64,000 nt of DNA from positions 30,233,501-30,297,500 of the forward strand of contig NC_068557.1 of NCBI RefSeq assembly GCF_022201045.2, read 5' to 3'. The position numbers and the translations under genes were made by a program. Of the stretch, positions 12,801-23,374 are shown piece after piece. How positions within the stretch are numbered: position 1 is the stretch's first letter; every line of letters begins with the position of its first letter. The notes under the pieces were generated by a model. That model had not been told where the DNA came from. It saw only the letters and a program-made list of their open reading frames with translations, and did no database searches. This stretch comes from Citrus sinensis. Taxonomy: Eukaryota; Streptophyta; Magnoliopsida; Sapindales; Rutaceae.

Positions 12801-13530
12801 CGAGTAAAGTTGGAATATATGCATGATGCAGCATGAATTACGTTGACTAAACAAGTGACGGCCTTTTACGTGTTGAAAACTTGTGGCTGTAGTTAATTAC
12901 GAAAGAGTACCGGCTGATTTCAGCGTCGCCACCGCAGCAGCTTGTTCGGCCCATTAATGTGCCATTATTGGCCTTGCATGCATACGTGTGAAAATGTGAA
13001 TGGAGCTACCAAATCTCACTACGACAATAATTTTCGGTTTGTTTGGACCTAGCTGTTGACATTAACCAGCTGACAGGAGAAGAAATTTTACAGGAAGAAA
13101 TCAAAACCATGTATTTTGACTTGTTCAAACGTTTTTATTTGCCTTTTTAATCTTCTTTTGCGAACGTACACCATAATTGCTGAATTTCGTGTTTACCGGG
13201 TTATGCAGACAATTTGAAGACTTTTATATTAAATCTTTTTCAACGATTCTTACATTTTAATAAAGTTTAATTTTTTTAATTAAAAATTGCGCGTTTGTGC
13301 GTGTAGATATATAGTTGCCCCAAACGCGTCTATAATGTTAAAGTGAGAACGCCAGCAAAATGTGAAAAAACACATATTTCAATTCATCAGAGGTTATATA
13401 TTAGAAAATCTTATGTGTGGATGTCAAAATGTAGATTTCGTGCAAATTTGTTATTGCATTGTATGATGAAATAGTTAATTAAACATAAATGCTATAACGT
13501 CATATGGTGCAATAACGAACCACACACCAA
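9821..13530. other. ERF upstream region and intergenic sequence
   Basis: Probable ERF promoter to about 10.7 kb, including a CT microsatellite at about 10659-10675, followed by AT-rich intergenic DNA. No protein-coding gene is supported; frames at 9897-10085 and 11955-12161 are short and have no family resemblance. At about 13335-13385 there is a half-arm ('TTAAAGTGAGAACGCCAGCAA', then 'AAAAAACACATATTT') of the MITE family found intact at 13531-13901 and 35775-35931. Confidence 0.5.
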
Positions 13531-13901
13531 GGATATCCTCACTTTTTTTTTTTTTTTTTTTTTTGGTCTTATCCACGAGGTATCCTGGGGAGGGCCCCAA
13601 CCGTGGGAAGCACCTTTAAGCCCGTACCACAACCCAGACTAGAAGTCCCCGCTTGAATCGGGAGGCACATGTTCTCTCAACAAATGCGACTTCCCTGCGA
13701 CTCGAACTGGGGAGCAAACCCAGTCAAGCCACTTAAGGGGACTCCATTGCCAGTGGAGCCAACACTTTATTGGTAAGGATATCCTCACTTTAATAAAGTG
13801 AGAATGCCAATAAAATACTAAAAATAAAGATTTCAATATTTTGGAAATTGTATTTTTTTGTTTGTTATTGGTATTATGACTTTATTAAAATGAAGATATC
13901 C
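13531..13901. mobile_element. MITE with long inverted ends, interrupted by a SINE
   Basis: Removing the SINE and one target copy leaves an element of about 125 bp. Its left end starts GGATATCCTCACTTTAATAA and its right end is the approximate inverse (TTTATTAAAATGAAGATATCC). Similarity between arms extends about 50 bases inward, through AATGCCAATAA and TTATTGGTATT. The same family is seen at 35775-35931 and as fragments at about 13335-13385 and 14320-14420. There is no coding capacity. The family is not named here because no clean target duplication was found. Confidence 0.7.
13546..13774 (-). mobile_element. tRNA-derived SINE copy 1 (minus strand)
   Basis: Minus-strand retroposon of about 229 bp with a poly-A tail (T run from about 13543 to 13564 on the plus strand). 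It is flanked by a perfect 17-bp target duplication AAGGATATCCTCACTTT (13529-13545 and 13775-13791). Read 5' to 3' it begins near TTGGCTCCACTGGCAATGG and carries a pol III B-box-like AGTTCGAGTCGC, so it is probably tRNA-derived. It is about 80 percent like the copy at 49831-50059 by eye. The target site lies inside the terminal repeat of a MITE, so the SINE is younger than that MITE. Confidence 0.85.
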
Positions 13902-15702
13902 TCGTTAGAGAAAAATTACATATATATGTTCATGTTTGTGTGTCTGCTTCAATCAGGGATCCTTAACCATATTAAGGTCATGGATAAGTTAAAAGAAAAA
14001 AAAATGTATTTTAATACACTGTATTAGAGTATGTGTTTCTTTTTTATCCTTAACTTTAATATGATTATGAATTCTTAATTGGAAATCTCTGTGTGTGTAT
14101 TTTCTCTCGTTTGTGTGCCCTCATTATTTTGCACGTAAACAAGCTATTAAGGAATATAATTTAATAAAGTCAATATTCAATTAACTATAAGGTCATGTGA
14201 CTTAATTACGTATCTGAATGGAAAAAAAAAAAAAAAAAAGAGAATGCCCACACCTAAAGATTTACACACACACACCTCATAATAATAACAACAACAACAA
14301 CAACATCAGTTATCTAATATAGACATTTTTATTTTAATAAAGTGAAGATATTATTGACAGATAAAAAATATAAATTTTAATATAGTAACAAATAAAAAAA
14401 TATAGTATCTAATATATTGAACATGTGTTTATTTATATATTAATAATAAGTTGTTAGAGGAGTGTATATATACATATGTGACGAGAGAATTTCGTCAGTA
14501 AAGGAAGCAAGGGTTCATAGGTTGTTGAGGGTCTCGTTTTATATATATTGAATTTTAGTCTTTTCTCCTCTTGATTAATGATTACATCAGAATCATTAAC
14601 CTTGACTATTACATATTTAACTGGATGCTTTTGATCAAATGTAAAAATTCCCTTGGACTTTTGAAAAGGTGGAGGTTCTTATCGATCCAGGGTGCTTCTT
14701 AAGCTCGTATAAATATAATGAATTTTCTATTCAACTAATTGATGATCATTCAACACGCGGTCAATTCAACAGCTCCCGTATTTTTCTAAAGTTTAAACTT
14801 GCCATCTTTTCAACTAAAGAGGATACAGTGAGATTTTCTGCCGTTGACTAACAACAGTAGCCTTGGCTTCTTTCCCAGAAGCTGCAATGAATTGGTTTAT
14901 TGTCTTTTGTGTTTAGTTTAGTTTTGATTAATTCTACGACTTTCAAAACCGTGCTTGTCGTCCTGGTGGGCACACTGCATGCAGAGCTAACCGCTAAGAT
15001 CCGGCATAGTTCATTAGTTAAGATGAGTCAAAGTTGGGCTAGATCACATTTTTCTAATCTGAGCTTTACGTTCCCTTACAGAAGAAACATATTATACGTC
15101 ATAAAAGATAAGATCATTAAAATTTTGAATAAGCTCAATAAAAGATCCAAATTTCTCCGCAACCCAAGTTTAGTGTTGGAGAAGGAATTGGGCCAGGAGT
15201 CATGACCCAAAGCGAAATCTTCGTAAACAAAAGAAGCCCAATTAATTAAGCAATAACTGTACGGCGGTGTTCGCAAAATGAAAAGACGTTAAAAAGAGTC
15301 TCATTTTGGCGGGTGAAGGAAGGAGTCGCCGAACTGTAAAACACGGCTTTTTCTTCTTGTTCTTCTTGGTAAAACATGCAACTTTTGAAACTGTTAAGCA
15401 ACACGTTTCTGCCACGATGCATGCAGACAAGCAGCCGCCAACCATCTCGTAAGTCAGACTTGGTTCATTAAAGTTGTGCCAAAGTCAAAATTCAAAATTT
15501 ACATCGTCAGCAACAACAGCGATAATATTTATTAAAATTATAATATCAGTAAACTCTTTAAACCAAAGACCGGTTCAACAACTCATCATAACTCATTCGT
15601 CCATCTCCTTCTTCCTTCACTTCTTTGTCTCACTTCAAACCAAAAGCTCAACATTATATCTCCTTTGACCCCCTTCGGATTGAAAAAAAAAAAAAAAAAT
15701 CA
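13902..15702. other. Intergenic sequence upstream of the MACPF gene
   Basis: AT-rich. A fragment of the 13531/35775 MITE family lies at about 14320-14420 (TTTTAATAAAGTGAAGATATT and a related arm). There are poly-A runs at 14222-14239 and 15684-15699, the latter directly before the MACPF start codon. Frames at 14669-15205 look random. The final 150-200 bases probably hold the 5' UTR of the next gene. Confidence 0.45.
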
Positions 15703-18700
15703 ATGGCTTACAATCGCCTGGACCCCCAGTCAGCGGCGGAGAGGGCGGTTTCGGTGATCGGATTCGGCTACGATTTGAGTAATGATATTCGTTTGTCTTC
15801 GTGCAAGCCGGGTCCTTCAGGGACAAGGCTGATCGAAATGGATCATAGCGTGACACAGGACTTAGTTTTTCCATGCGGGGTTGTGGTGAAGGATGTTTCT
15901 ATTTGGATTAAGTGTGATAAAGGCGAGCGCACCAGGTTTCGTTCTGATGTTCTCTCGTTCAATCAGGTAACTTCGATTTTTTTTTCTTTTTAATTAAATT
16001 TTAGAAGAAAAATAAATGAACTTTTGGATTTAAGATTCTTCTTCTTATATTCACTGAATCCTCTGACTATGTTAATTTTATTTTATTTTTTTAAATCGTA
16101 GATGTCGGAGAAATTTAATCAGGAGCTGGCTTTATCTGGAAAAATTCCATCGGGTCTGTTTAACTCAATGTTCAAGTTCAATGGGTCCTGGCAGAAGGAT
16201 GCATCTGCGGTTAAGAGTCTTGCTTTTGATGGTTGGTTCATATCTCTGTACAACGTTGAGTTGGCAAGGTCTCATATAGTGTTGTCTGAGCAAGTGCGAA
16301 AAGAAGTGCCTACTTCATGGGACCCTGCTGCCCTTGCTGAGTAAGTCCTTGATGCTGACTGAATGCTCCACCATTGTTGTAAGCCTGCTGCATAATTCAG
16401 AACACAAAATGCAGCTTACATGTCTTTCCAATTAGTCATTGTAAACTGAATCAAATATCACAACTAATGTACATGATGCTGCATATAAGCGTTTGCAATG
16501 GGATGGAAGCTGCACATCCTTATTTCTAGAATCTAGCATCTTGATTTTCCGTTATGCCTGCAGCTTTTTCATTCCCAATAACGAGTGATGCTAACCATTT
16601 TATGATTTTCCAGGTTCATTGACAAGTACGGTACTCATGTGGTGGTTGGAGTGAAGATGGGTGGTAAAGATGTAATCCACGTGAAGCAGTTACGAAATTC
16701 TAATCTTCAGCCCCCTGAAGTGCTGAAATTTTTAAAGCTACTAGCCGATGGTAGATTTTCTGAAGATGCAAACCCAGCTGAAATATCAGGAAAACTTAAG
16801 GTATATTGAATTTTTAAAAATTCTTCCGTTATTATTATCTAGTGGTGATTACTTTTTTGATAATTATTTAATGTGCTTATAAGATGATGCTTAATGGAGT
16901 TGAGGTATGAGGAAAGATTACATTAAAAGGTGGCTGGATGTAGGAATGTTCTTATAACTCTTTGTTCTTTTGGGACAATTGTGAGAAATGCTGATAGATT
17001 TATTGTTCTATGTTAACATTCTTATTTTTGTTTAGGATGAAACTTCAAAGCCTTGGGATCTCCAAGGACTTTATGCTAACTCGGTTAAACCACCTATTGT
17101 CAATCAGTCAAAGAATAATGTAAGTTTCTTTACATCTCTGCTTTTCTCTTTTACCATATTTTAAAATGAAACCAAAGAAAGAGGTCTCCTTCGTGTAGAT
17201 GCGGCTTTAAACTATTTACATGTAAATTATCAGGACTTGATAAGCATTTCCAGCCGAAGGGGAGGTGTTGATACTGGTCAAACTCATAATCGGTGGCTCT
17301 CAACTGTATCACACTCACCTAATGTCATCTCAATGTCCTTTGTGCCGATAACATCACTCTTGGCTGGTGTCCAAGGAAATGGATTTTTAACTCATGCAGT
17401 GAATCTGTATCTCCGATGTGAGTATAAGTATCTTTAACTGTCATTTTGGTCTCTCTTTGTACTTCCTATTGCTTTACCAATTTTAGATGCCTAGTGACTT
17501 GTAAATGATAGTAACAAAAAGAAGCGTCATTTGCTATTACTGAAATAATTACCTCATTCAGTGATTTTGTTGGTCTCTGATAGATGTTGAATAATGCAGA
17601 TAAGCCACCAATTGAGGAACTCCATCAATTTCTAGAATTTCAGTTACCTCGGCAATGGGCTCCAGTATACGGTGATCTCCCCCTTGGCCTTAGGCGCAGG
17701 AAACAAGCATCCCCATCCCTCCAGTTTTCTTTTCTGGGCCCTAAACTTTATGTCAACACCACGCAGGTAACTTTTTGGGTTGTGCATTCTAAAATTGGAC
17801 ATACAACTCATTTCAAACTTTTGTTGGGGACTGAGCCTAGGATTTCTAGGTGTCTAACCCAAAAAACTAGCCTATTGGGTGAAGATACTTGTCTTGTAAA
17901 CTCAAGAACCACCAATTGAGGAACTCCATCAATTTCTAGAATTTCAGTTACCTCGGCAATGGGCTCCAGTATACGGTGATCTCCCCCTTGGCCTTAGGCG
18001 CAGGAAACAAGCATCCCCATCCCTCCAGTTTTCTTTTCTGGGCCCTAAACTTTATGTCAACACCACGCAGGTAACTTTTTGGGTTGTGCATTCTAAAATT
18101 GGACATACAACTCATTTCAAACTTTTGTTGGGGACTGAGCCTAGGATTCCTAGGTGTCTAACCCAAAAAACTAGCCTATTGGGTGAAGATACTTGTCTTG
18201 TAAACTCAAGAAATTCTTTTTTACTAGCCAATGTGAGACACAACTCAATATATTCCTTTGATTTTTTAACTGCGGGAAGAAGCATCGTTTTTTCATTCTC
18301 ATGAACGATGATGTTCACAAAGACAGCTTTCAAAATTTGTATTATGAATTGATCACATTGACGCATCCATATCAACTATGAAGGCATGTCAAATTTCAAT
18401 GCCAGAGTGGCCACAGTAGATACTATGCCTCGAGTACTTTTTGGGTTCTGAATGTTTCTCTTCTCTTCTGTTTTTGTAGATTAGTTACACTATGAGTCTA
18501 CTTTAGATTTTAGGAGGTATTTCTCTTGTATCCCTCACATTGTTGGCTTGTTGGCTTGGGATGCCTGTTATTATGTAGGCATAAAATCACGACTTTTCTT
18601 ATGTTACCAAATTTGTAGCCTTCCTGGTTTCTAAGGCGGCAATCTGCAGGTTGACTCTGGAAATCGGCCCGCGACAGGAATCCGCTTATACTTGGAAGGA

Positions 18701-19351
18701 AAAAAGAGTGACCATCTGGCAGTCCATCTTCAGCATCTTTCAACTGTTCCTCAGTCCATTGAACTCACTGATGATCTCAGTTACGAGCCAACTGATGAGC
18801 CAGTAGAACGAGGCTACTATGAACCTGTCAAGTGGAGCATATTCTCACACGTGTGCACTGCTCCAGTTCAGTATGATGGAGCCTGTATTGATGACTCTGC
18901 TTCGATCGTGACAAAGGCCTGGCTTGAAGTTAAGGTTATTGGGATGAAGAAGGTGCTTTTCCTCAGACTTGGATTCTCAACAGTGGCATCTGCGAAGGTC
19001 CGTAGAGCTGAATGGGATGGACCCTCAACAATGTCTAGGAAATCGGGAGTTTTCTCAATGTTGATGAGCACAAAGTTCAGTACAGGATTGAATCAACCTG
19101 AGAAGCCAGTAAAGGTGGACTTGAATTCAGCTGTTTTCCCAGGAGGCCCTCCTTTGCCACCGAAGGCACCCAAAATGACAAACTTCGTGGACACAAAGGA
19201 AATGGTGAGGGGCCCTGAGGATCCGCCTGGATATTGGGTGGTTTCTGGAGCCAAGCTCTGTGTTGAGAGTGGCAGAATTTCAATTAAAGGGAAATTTTCA
19301 TTATTAACCATAATGTCAGAGGATTCTATGTTGTGCTGTGAGGAGATTTGA
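15703..19351 (+). CDS. NSL1-like: MACPF domain protein, NSL1/CAD1 family (7 exons)
   Basis: Seven exons (15703-15966, 16102-16340, 16614-16800, 17036-17119, 17234-17417, 17600-17766, 18650-19351) join in frame to 608 aa, near the usual 560-630 aa of plant MACPF proteins. All introns are GT-AG. The start gives MAYNRLDPQSAAERAVSVIG, typical of the NSL1/At4g24290 branch. The MACPF signature Y-G-T-H is at residues 173-176, followed by the GG at 184-185. The LEFQLPRQWAP and SSL-x-FSFLGPKLYVNTT-type blocks of exon 6 and the C-terminal PGYWVVSGAKL block are conserved family features. In Arabidopsis NSL1 and CAD1 restrain salicylic-acid-dependent cell death; a membrane role is presumed. Exon 6 and its donor are duplicated downstream (see 17605-18212). 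I take exon 6 copy 1 because it has the proper acceptor (ataatgcag). Assignment to NSL1 rather than a sister is moderately sure. Confidence 0.92.
17605..18212 (+). repeat. 304-bp tandem duplication of MACPF exon 6 and intron start
   Basis: Units at 17605-17908 and 17909-18212 differ by one visible base (GGATTTCTAGG versus GGATTCCTAGG). Each carries the last 162 bases of exon 6, its donor site (CAG|GTAACT) and 142 bases of intron 6. The second copy lacks the original acceptor: the sequence before it is ...CTTGTAAACTCAAGAA with no pyrimidine tract. Reading through the first donor reaches a stop at 17917-17919, so joining the second donor with retained sequence would truncate the protein. Confidence 0.95.
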
Positions 19352-20524
19352 ATAGGAAACAGATAAATTTATTTGTTTTTGTTGTAAATGTCAGTATGTA
19401 CATCACTTATTTGAGATCATATTTGATAGATATCACTGCCACAACAAGCCTGGTGTGATAAAGGATGATATGTAAAACTTAGTAAAATTTTTTAGATGCC
19501 CCTCTTCCGCCTACATTGAAACCTTTCGTCATATATTGCACTTAAGTAAACGGACGATTGGGTTTTAGGGATGGTGAAATTCTCCATGAGTTTTGGGTTT
19601 TATGGAATTCGATCTTAAATGTGGTGAATTTTAAATAATTTTTGAGGAACAGGGTGGGAAATGAAAAAAAAAATCATTCCTAAATTTTTAATGGTGTGAG
19701 ATTTGGTTTTATACTCCCAATTCCACCTTTAACTCAGTTCTCGTTATATATAAATATTTATTTAATTTTTATTTTTTCAATTATAATATTAATTAATAAA
19801 TTTTATGTTTATTTTCACCTACTATAGATAGGCTATTAACTAAAAAGAAACCTTACAATATAATTTTTATTCCACTTTAAAATATTTTTTTTTTCTCTTA
19901 AGATAATGCTATCTTCAAATATTTTTTAATTTTAATAACATTTCAAAATATTATTTCAAACTTTTGGAGTTTTTTTTAAAATAACTTTAGTACTTTATAA
20001 TATGATGATGATTTTATTTAAGCCTCTAAATTTTAATTTACTGAAATCATGTATCTATACTTACGATAAAATAAGTGGGGAATGTGGTGAAGATAGAGAA
20101 ATCATTCCCCACATTAGAATTTTTCATCCTCACCTCACTAAATTTATTGAGAGAATGGGGTAAAAAATAAGGTAGGCCTCCCCACCCCACCCCCTTACCA
20201 TTTATATTGGGTTCTAGTTTGTGCCAGCACTCACCGATGAGAAAAAAATCCAAACCATAAATAATAATAATAATAATAATAAAATATTTACACTTGAAAC
20301 ATATAAAATAAGAAATCTCTTAAAGTATTTTTTATTTTTTAATTTATCCCTTATTTTAAGGGATTTCTCATTGAAAAAATATTCATATGCATGTGTGTGT
20401 GAAAAGAAAAAAGAAAATCTTGCTTTGAGTAAATGAAACTGAGGTTTGCAACAAAATGCCTCCATTTGAGAGTATGTAAGCTGTTTGCGTAGTCTGAAGA
20501 ATAATACTAACTCTCCTCTAATTA
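19352..20524. other. Convergent 3' intergenic region between MACPF and PPR genes
   Basis: Probable 3' UTR of the MACPF gene for the first 150 or so bases, then AT-rich repeats. GGGTTTTAGGGATGG and GGGTGGGAAATG stretches and a CCCCACCCCACCCCC block (about 20178-20193) resemble low-complexity repeat sequence at the window start. An (ATA)n run is at 20259-20283. No gene is seen. Confidence 0.45.
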
Positions 20525-23374
20525 CTACCAATAACCTCCGCAAGAACAAGAACCATTTCGAAAATGGTGGAATCTGTTAACATCTCTCACTATAATTTCC
20601 CTTGAGACAATTTTACTAATAAACTCGAATGATGTATGGCAGTCCACACAGATTCGAAGATTCTTTTTCACCCTGATGGTAGCTCCTGGTGGAGTTGCAA
20701 TCAACCCAAAAGCCACAGCAAGTTTCTCACTGTGGTGGTATAGAAGCTGCTCCTTTTCACTTTCTTCCACATCATGGAGGTCAGTCTCTACCATGGGAAC
20801 ATAGCCGGCTTTATTCAGAAGATCACTTACCTCGTCAAGCTTTGCGTATATTTCCTTGCTTCTAGCATGACTTCTGTCCCCTACTGTAAAGGTGTATACC
20901 TTGTCTTTGACCTCAATCCAACTCATCCCAGGTTCCTTCTTGAGCTTGTTGTCTTTCATAAACCTTCTAACCTTTGCTACATTGTCCCACATGCCAGCTG
21001 ATGCATAAATGTTTGAGAGAAGAACATGGGTACTGGATTTCTCTGGTTCTATAGCAAACAGCATCTCAGCAGCATGTTGGCCGACCTCAACATTCTTATA
21101 GATTCTTGCAGCACCAAGAAGTGCTCCCCAAACTGAGGCGTTTGCTTGAAATGGCATTGTATCTACAAGCTCCATTGCCTCTTGAAACTTCCCTGCTCGG
21201 CCAAGGATGTCAATCATGCAAGCATAGTGCTCTTGCATTGGTTGAATTCCAAACTTCTTCTCCATTGATTCAAAATGATGTTTGGCTTCAGCTACCAAAC
21301 CTGCATGATTGCACGCGCAAAGGACACTAACTAAAGTAATGTGATTGGGAAGTACTCCATCTTCAAGCATCTGACCAAACATTTGCAGAGCCTCTTTTCC
21401 ACGCCCATGTTGAGCAAGTCCTCCAATCATCGCCGACCACGACACTATTCCTCTGTCAGGTATCTCAGAAAAAGCACGGTCGGCGTCATCTATGCTTCCA
21501 CATTTGGCATACATGTTAACAAGAGAATTCCCAGCAAAGGTATCTGACATGAATCCAAACTTTATGATATGAACATGTACTTGCTTCCCTTGTTCATATG
21601 CTGACAGATTTGCACATGCATTCAGGAGAGAACTACAAACAAATGAGTCCGGATTGATTTCTCTATCTTGCATTTCCAAATAGAGCTTTAGAGCTTCTTC
21701 TCCTAGTCCAAATTGCGCATAAGCTGTGATCATTGATGTGCATGCCACCAAATCCACAGCTGAGCTTTCTTTGAATATTTGTACCGCATCTTCTACATGG
21801 CCACATTTTCCATATGCATCAATAAGGCTATTCACAATGTAATCATCAGATTCAAATGCTGTTTTCACAGAGAGTGCATGAACTTGCTTACAAACACCAA
21901 TAGCCTGAAAGCTAGCTACAGATTTTAGGACTGTTGATAAAGTTGTCTGGTCAAATCCTACTCCCTCCCTGTACATCCATGGGAAAAGAGATGCAGCTTC
22001 CATGTCTCCACCATTTTGCAAATGCCCAGAGATCACAATATTCCAAGCAATCAAGTTCTTCTCAGGCATCAAATGGAAAATCATTCTTGCCTCATCCATC
22101 GAACCGCATTTTGCATACATATCTACCAGTCCAACACCCACAATCGGATCTGATTTTATTTCCATCTTTATCAAGCTACAGTGCAACTGTCTACCCAATT
22201 CCTTGAGTTCCATTCCAGCACAAGCTTTAAGAGCACTTGTGTAAGTAAACATATTTGGATTTATTTCTGAACTTTTCATTTGCTGAAACAGTTTCAAAGC
22301 CCAATCATTGTGCTCATGAAGAACACATCCAGCAATCACAGCATTCCAGGAAACAATATCAGGATGTTCAATATCCTTAAAAACAGCAACCGCATCCTCA
22401 AGATTCCCAACTTTAGCATACATGTCAACTAGTGCATTCGCTGAAAACATATCCGAATCATACCCAAGCTTTATGGAGTATCCATGAATTTTCCTTCCCA
22501 GGAGACTATCCCCAGAACCCGCACAAGCATTTATCATACTAGACAAACTAAACTCATTGGGCCTTATTCCACTCAAAACCATTTCTTTGAAAAAACACAC
22601 TGCTTCTTCAAGAAAATCACAGTGCACATAACAGGAAAACAATGAATTCCATGAAACAACACTCCGTTCTGGTATTGCATCAAAAAGTCTCCTTGAATCA
22701 ATAAAGTTCCCACATTTAGCATACATAACAACCAAACTATTTGCAACAAACTCATCAGAGTCAAATCCTGTAAACACTACAATCCCATGAACCTGCAGCC
22801 CCAGAAACAAGTCCTTCTTTGAGGTACAAGCCTTAAGTACGCTAGGAAAAGTGAACTCATTACACTTAAGACCAAGCAAATGCATCTTCTGAAAGGCCAG
22901 AGCTGCTTCTTCGCCCCGCCCATTCTGAGCATACCCAGATATCAAAGCAGACCACGAAACCAAATCTGGTTCGGGACTTTCATCAACCAGTTTACGGGCA
23001 TACAGAAAAAATTGAAGTTTTGCGTAAAAATTAATCAAATTGTTTTTATTCTTTGGGTCCTTCAACAACCCAAATCTGATTAAATGGGCATGAATTTCCT
23101 TGCCTAAATTTACAGACTTTGAAATGGTACATTGTGACAAGAGTTTAGAGTATGGTATTGAAGTGGGAGTAAAATTAAAATTGCTATCGTGGGTTACGTT
23201 TAAATTAGAGGTACTTTCAGGGTTTTCACTGATTATAGTGGCCGTTTGGATGTACTTTGAATGGGTTTTCTGAGAGAAGGGTTTTTTAAAAGGTAGGTAA
23301 ATTCGTTGGTGAAGATTTTTTTGGAGGGAGTTTTCAAAAAAATTAAACTTCATATTCCATTTGATAATGATCAT
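20525..23374 (-). CDS. Pentatricopeptide repeat protein, PLS class with E and DYW-type domain
   Basis: An intronless 949-aa protein, as is usual for PLS-class PPR genes. After an organelle-targeting-like N-terminus (basic, Ser/Thr/Asn-rich, about 1-75) there are about 20 PPR units with typical phrases (VSWSALISGYAQNGRGEEA, NALVDMYAKCG). The E region follows (PGMSWIEV), then a DYW-type cytidine-deaminase-like domain with HSEKLAVAFG (zinc-binding and catalytic H-x-E) and CVDCH. These proteins bind organellar RNA and many specify C-to-U editing sites. Oddity: the protein ends CSCGGYW, so the usual terminal D-Y-W is G-Y-W. The start is ATG at 23374; another in-frame Met at residue 8 (MKFNFFEN) is equally possible. 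Organelle and target site cannot be read from sequence. Confidence 0.95.
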   Translation of the reverse strand: MIIIKWNMKFNFFENSLQKNLHQRIYLPFKKPFSQKTHSKYIQTATIISENPESTSNLNVTHDSNFNFTPTSIPYSKLLSQCTISKSVNLGKEIHAHLIRFGLLKDPKNKNNLINFYAKLQFFLYARKLVDESPEPDLVSWSALISGYAQNGRGEEAALAFQKMHLLGLKCNEFTFPSVLKACTSKKDLFLGLQVHGIVVFTGFDSDEFVANSLVVMYAKCGNFIDSRRLFDAIPERSVVSWNSLFSCYVHCDFLEEAVCFFKEMVLSGIRPNEFSLSSMINACAGSGDSLLGRKIHGYSIKLGYDSDMFSANALVDMYAKVGNLEDAVAVFKDIEHPDIVSWNAVIAGCVLHEHNDWALKLFQQMKSSEINPNMFTYTSALKACAGMELKELGRQLHCSLIKMEIKSDPIVGVGLVDMYAKCGSMDEARMIFHLMPEKNLIAWNIVISGHLQNGGDMEAASLFPWMYREGVGFDQTTLSTVLKSVASFQAIGVCKQVHALSVKTAFESDDYIVNSLIDAYGKCGHVEDAVQIFKESSAVDLVACTSMITAYAQFGLGEEALKLYLEMQDREINPDSFVCSSLLNACANLSAYEQGKQVHVHIIKFGFMSDTFAGNSLVNMYAKCGSIDDADRAFSEIPDRGIVSWSAMIGGLAQHGRGKEALQMFGQMLEDGVLPNHITLVSVLCACNHAGLVAEAKHHFESMEKKFGIQPMQEHYACMIDILGRAGKFQEAMELVDTMPFQANASVWGALLGAARIYKNVEVGQHAAEMLFAIEPEKSSTHVLLSNIYASAGMWDNVAKVRRFMKDNKLKKEPGMSWIEVKDKVYTFTVGDRSHARSKEIYAKLDEVSDLLNKAGYVPMVETDLHDVEESEKEQLLYHHSEKLAVAFGLIATPPGATIRVKKNLRICVDCHTSFEFISKIVSREIIVRDVNRFHHFRNGSCSCGGYW

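Noticed and set aside
13690-13710. tRNA gene because of a B-box-like CGACTCGAACTGG
   Set aside because: It is the internal promoter of the SINE; no cloverleaf or full tRNA is present.
17909-18070. Second copy of exon 6 as a real additional exon
   Set aside because: It lacks the original acceptor and pyrimidine tract; the first copy joins cleanly to exon 7.
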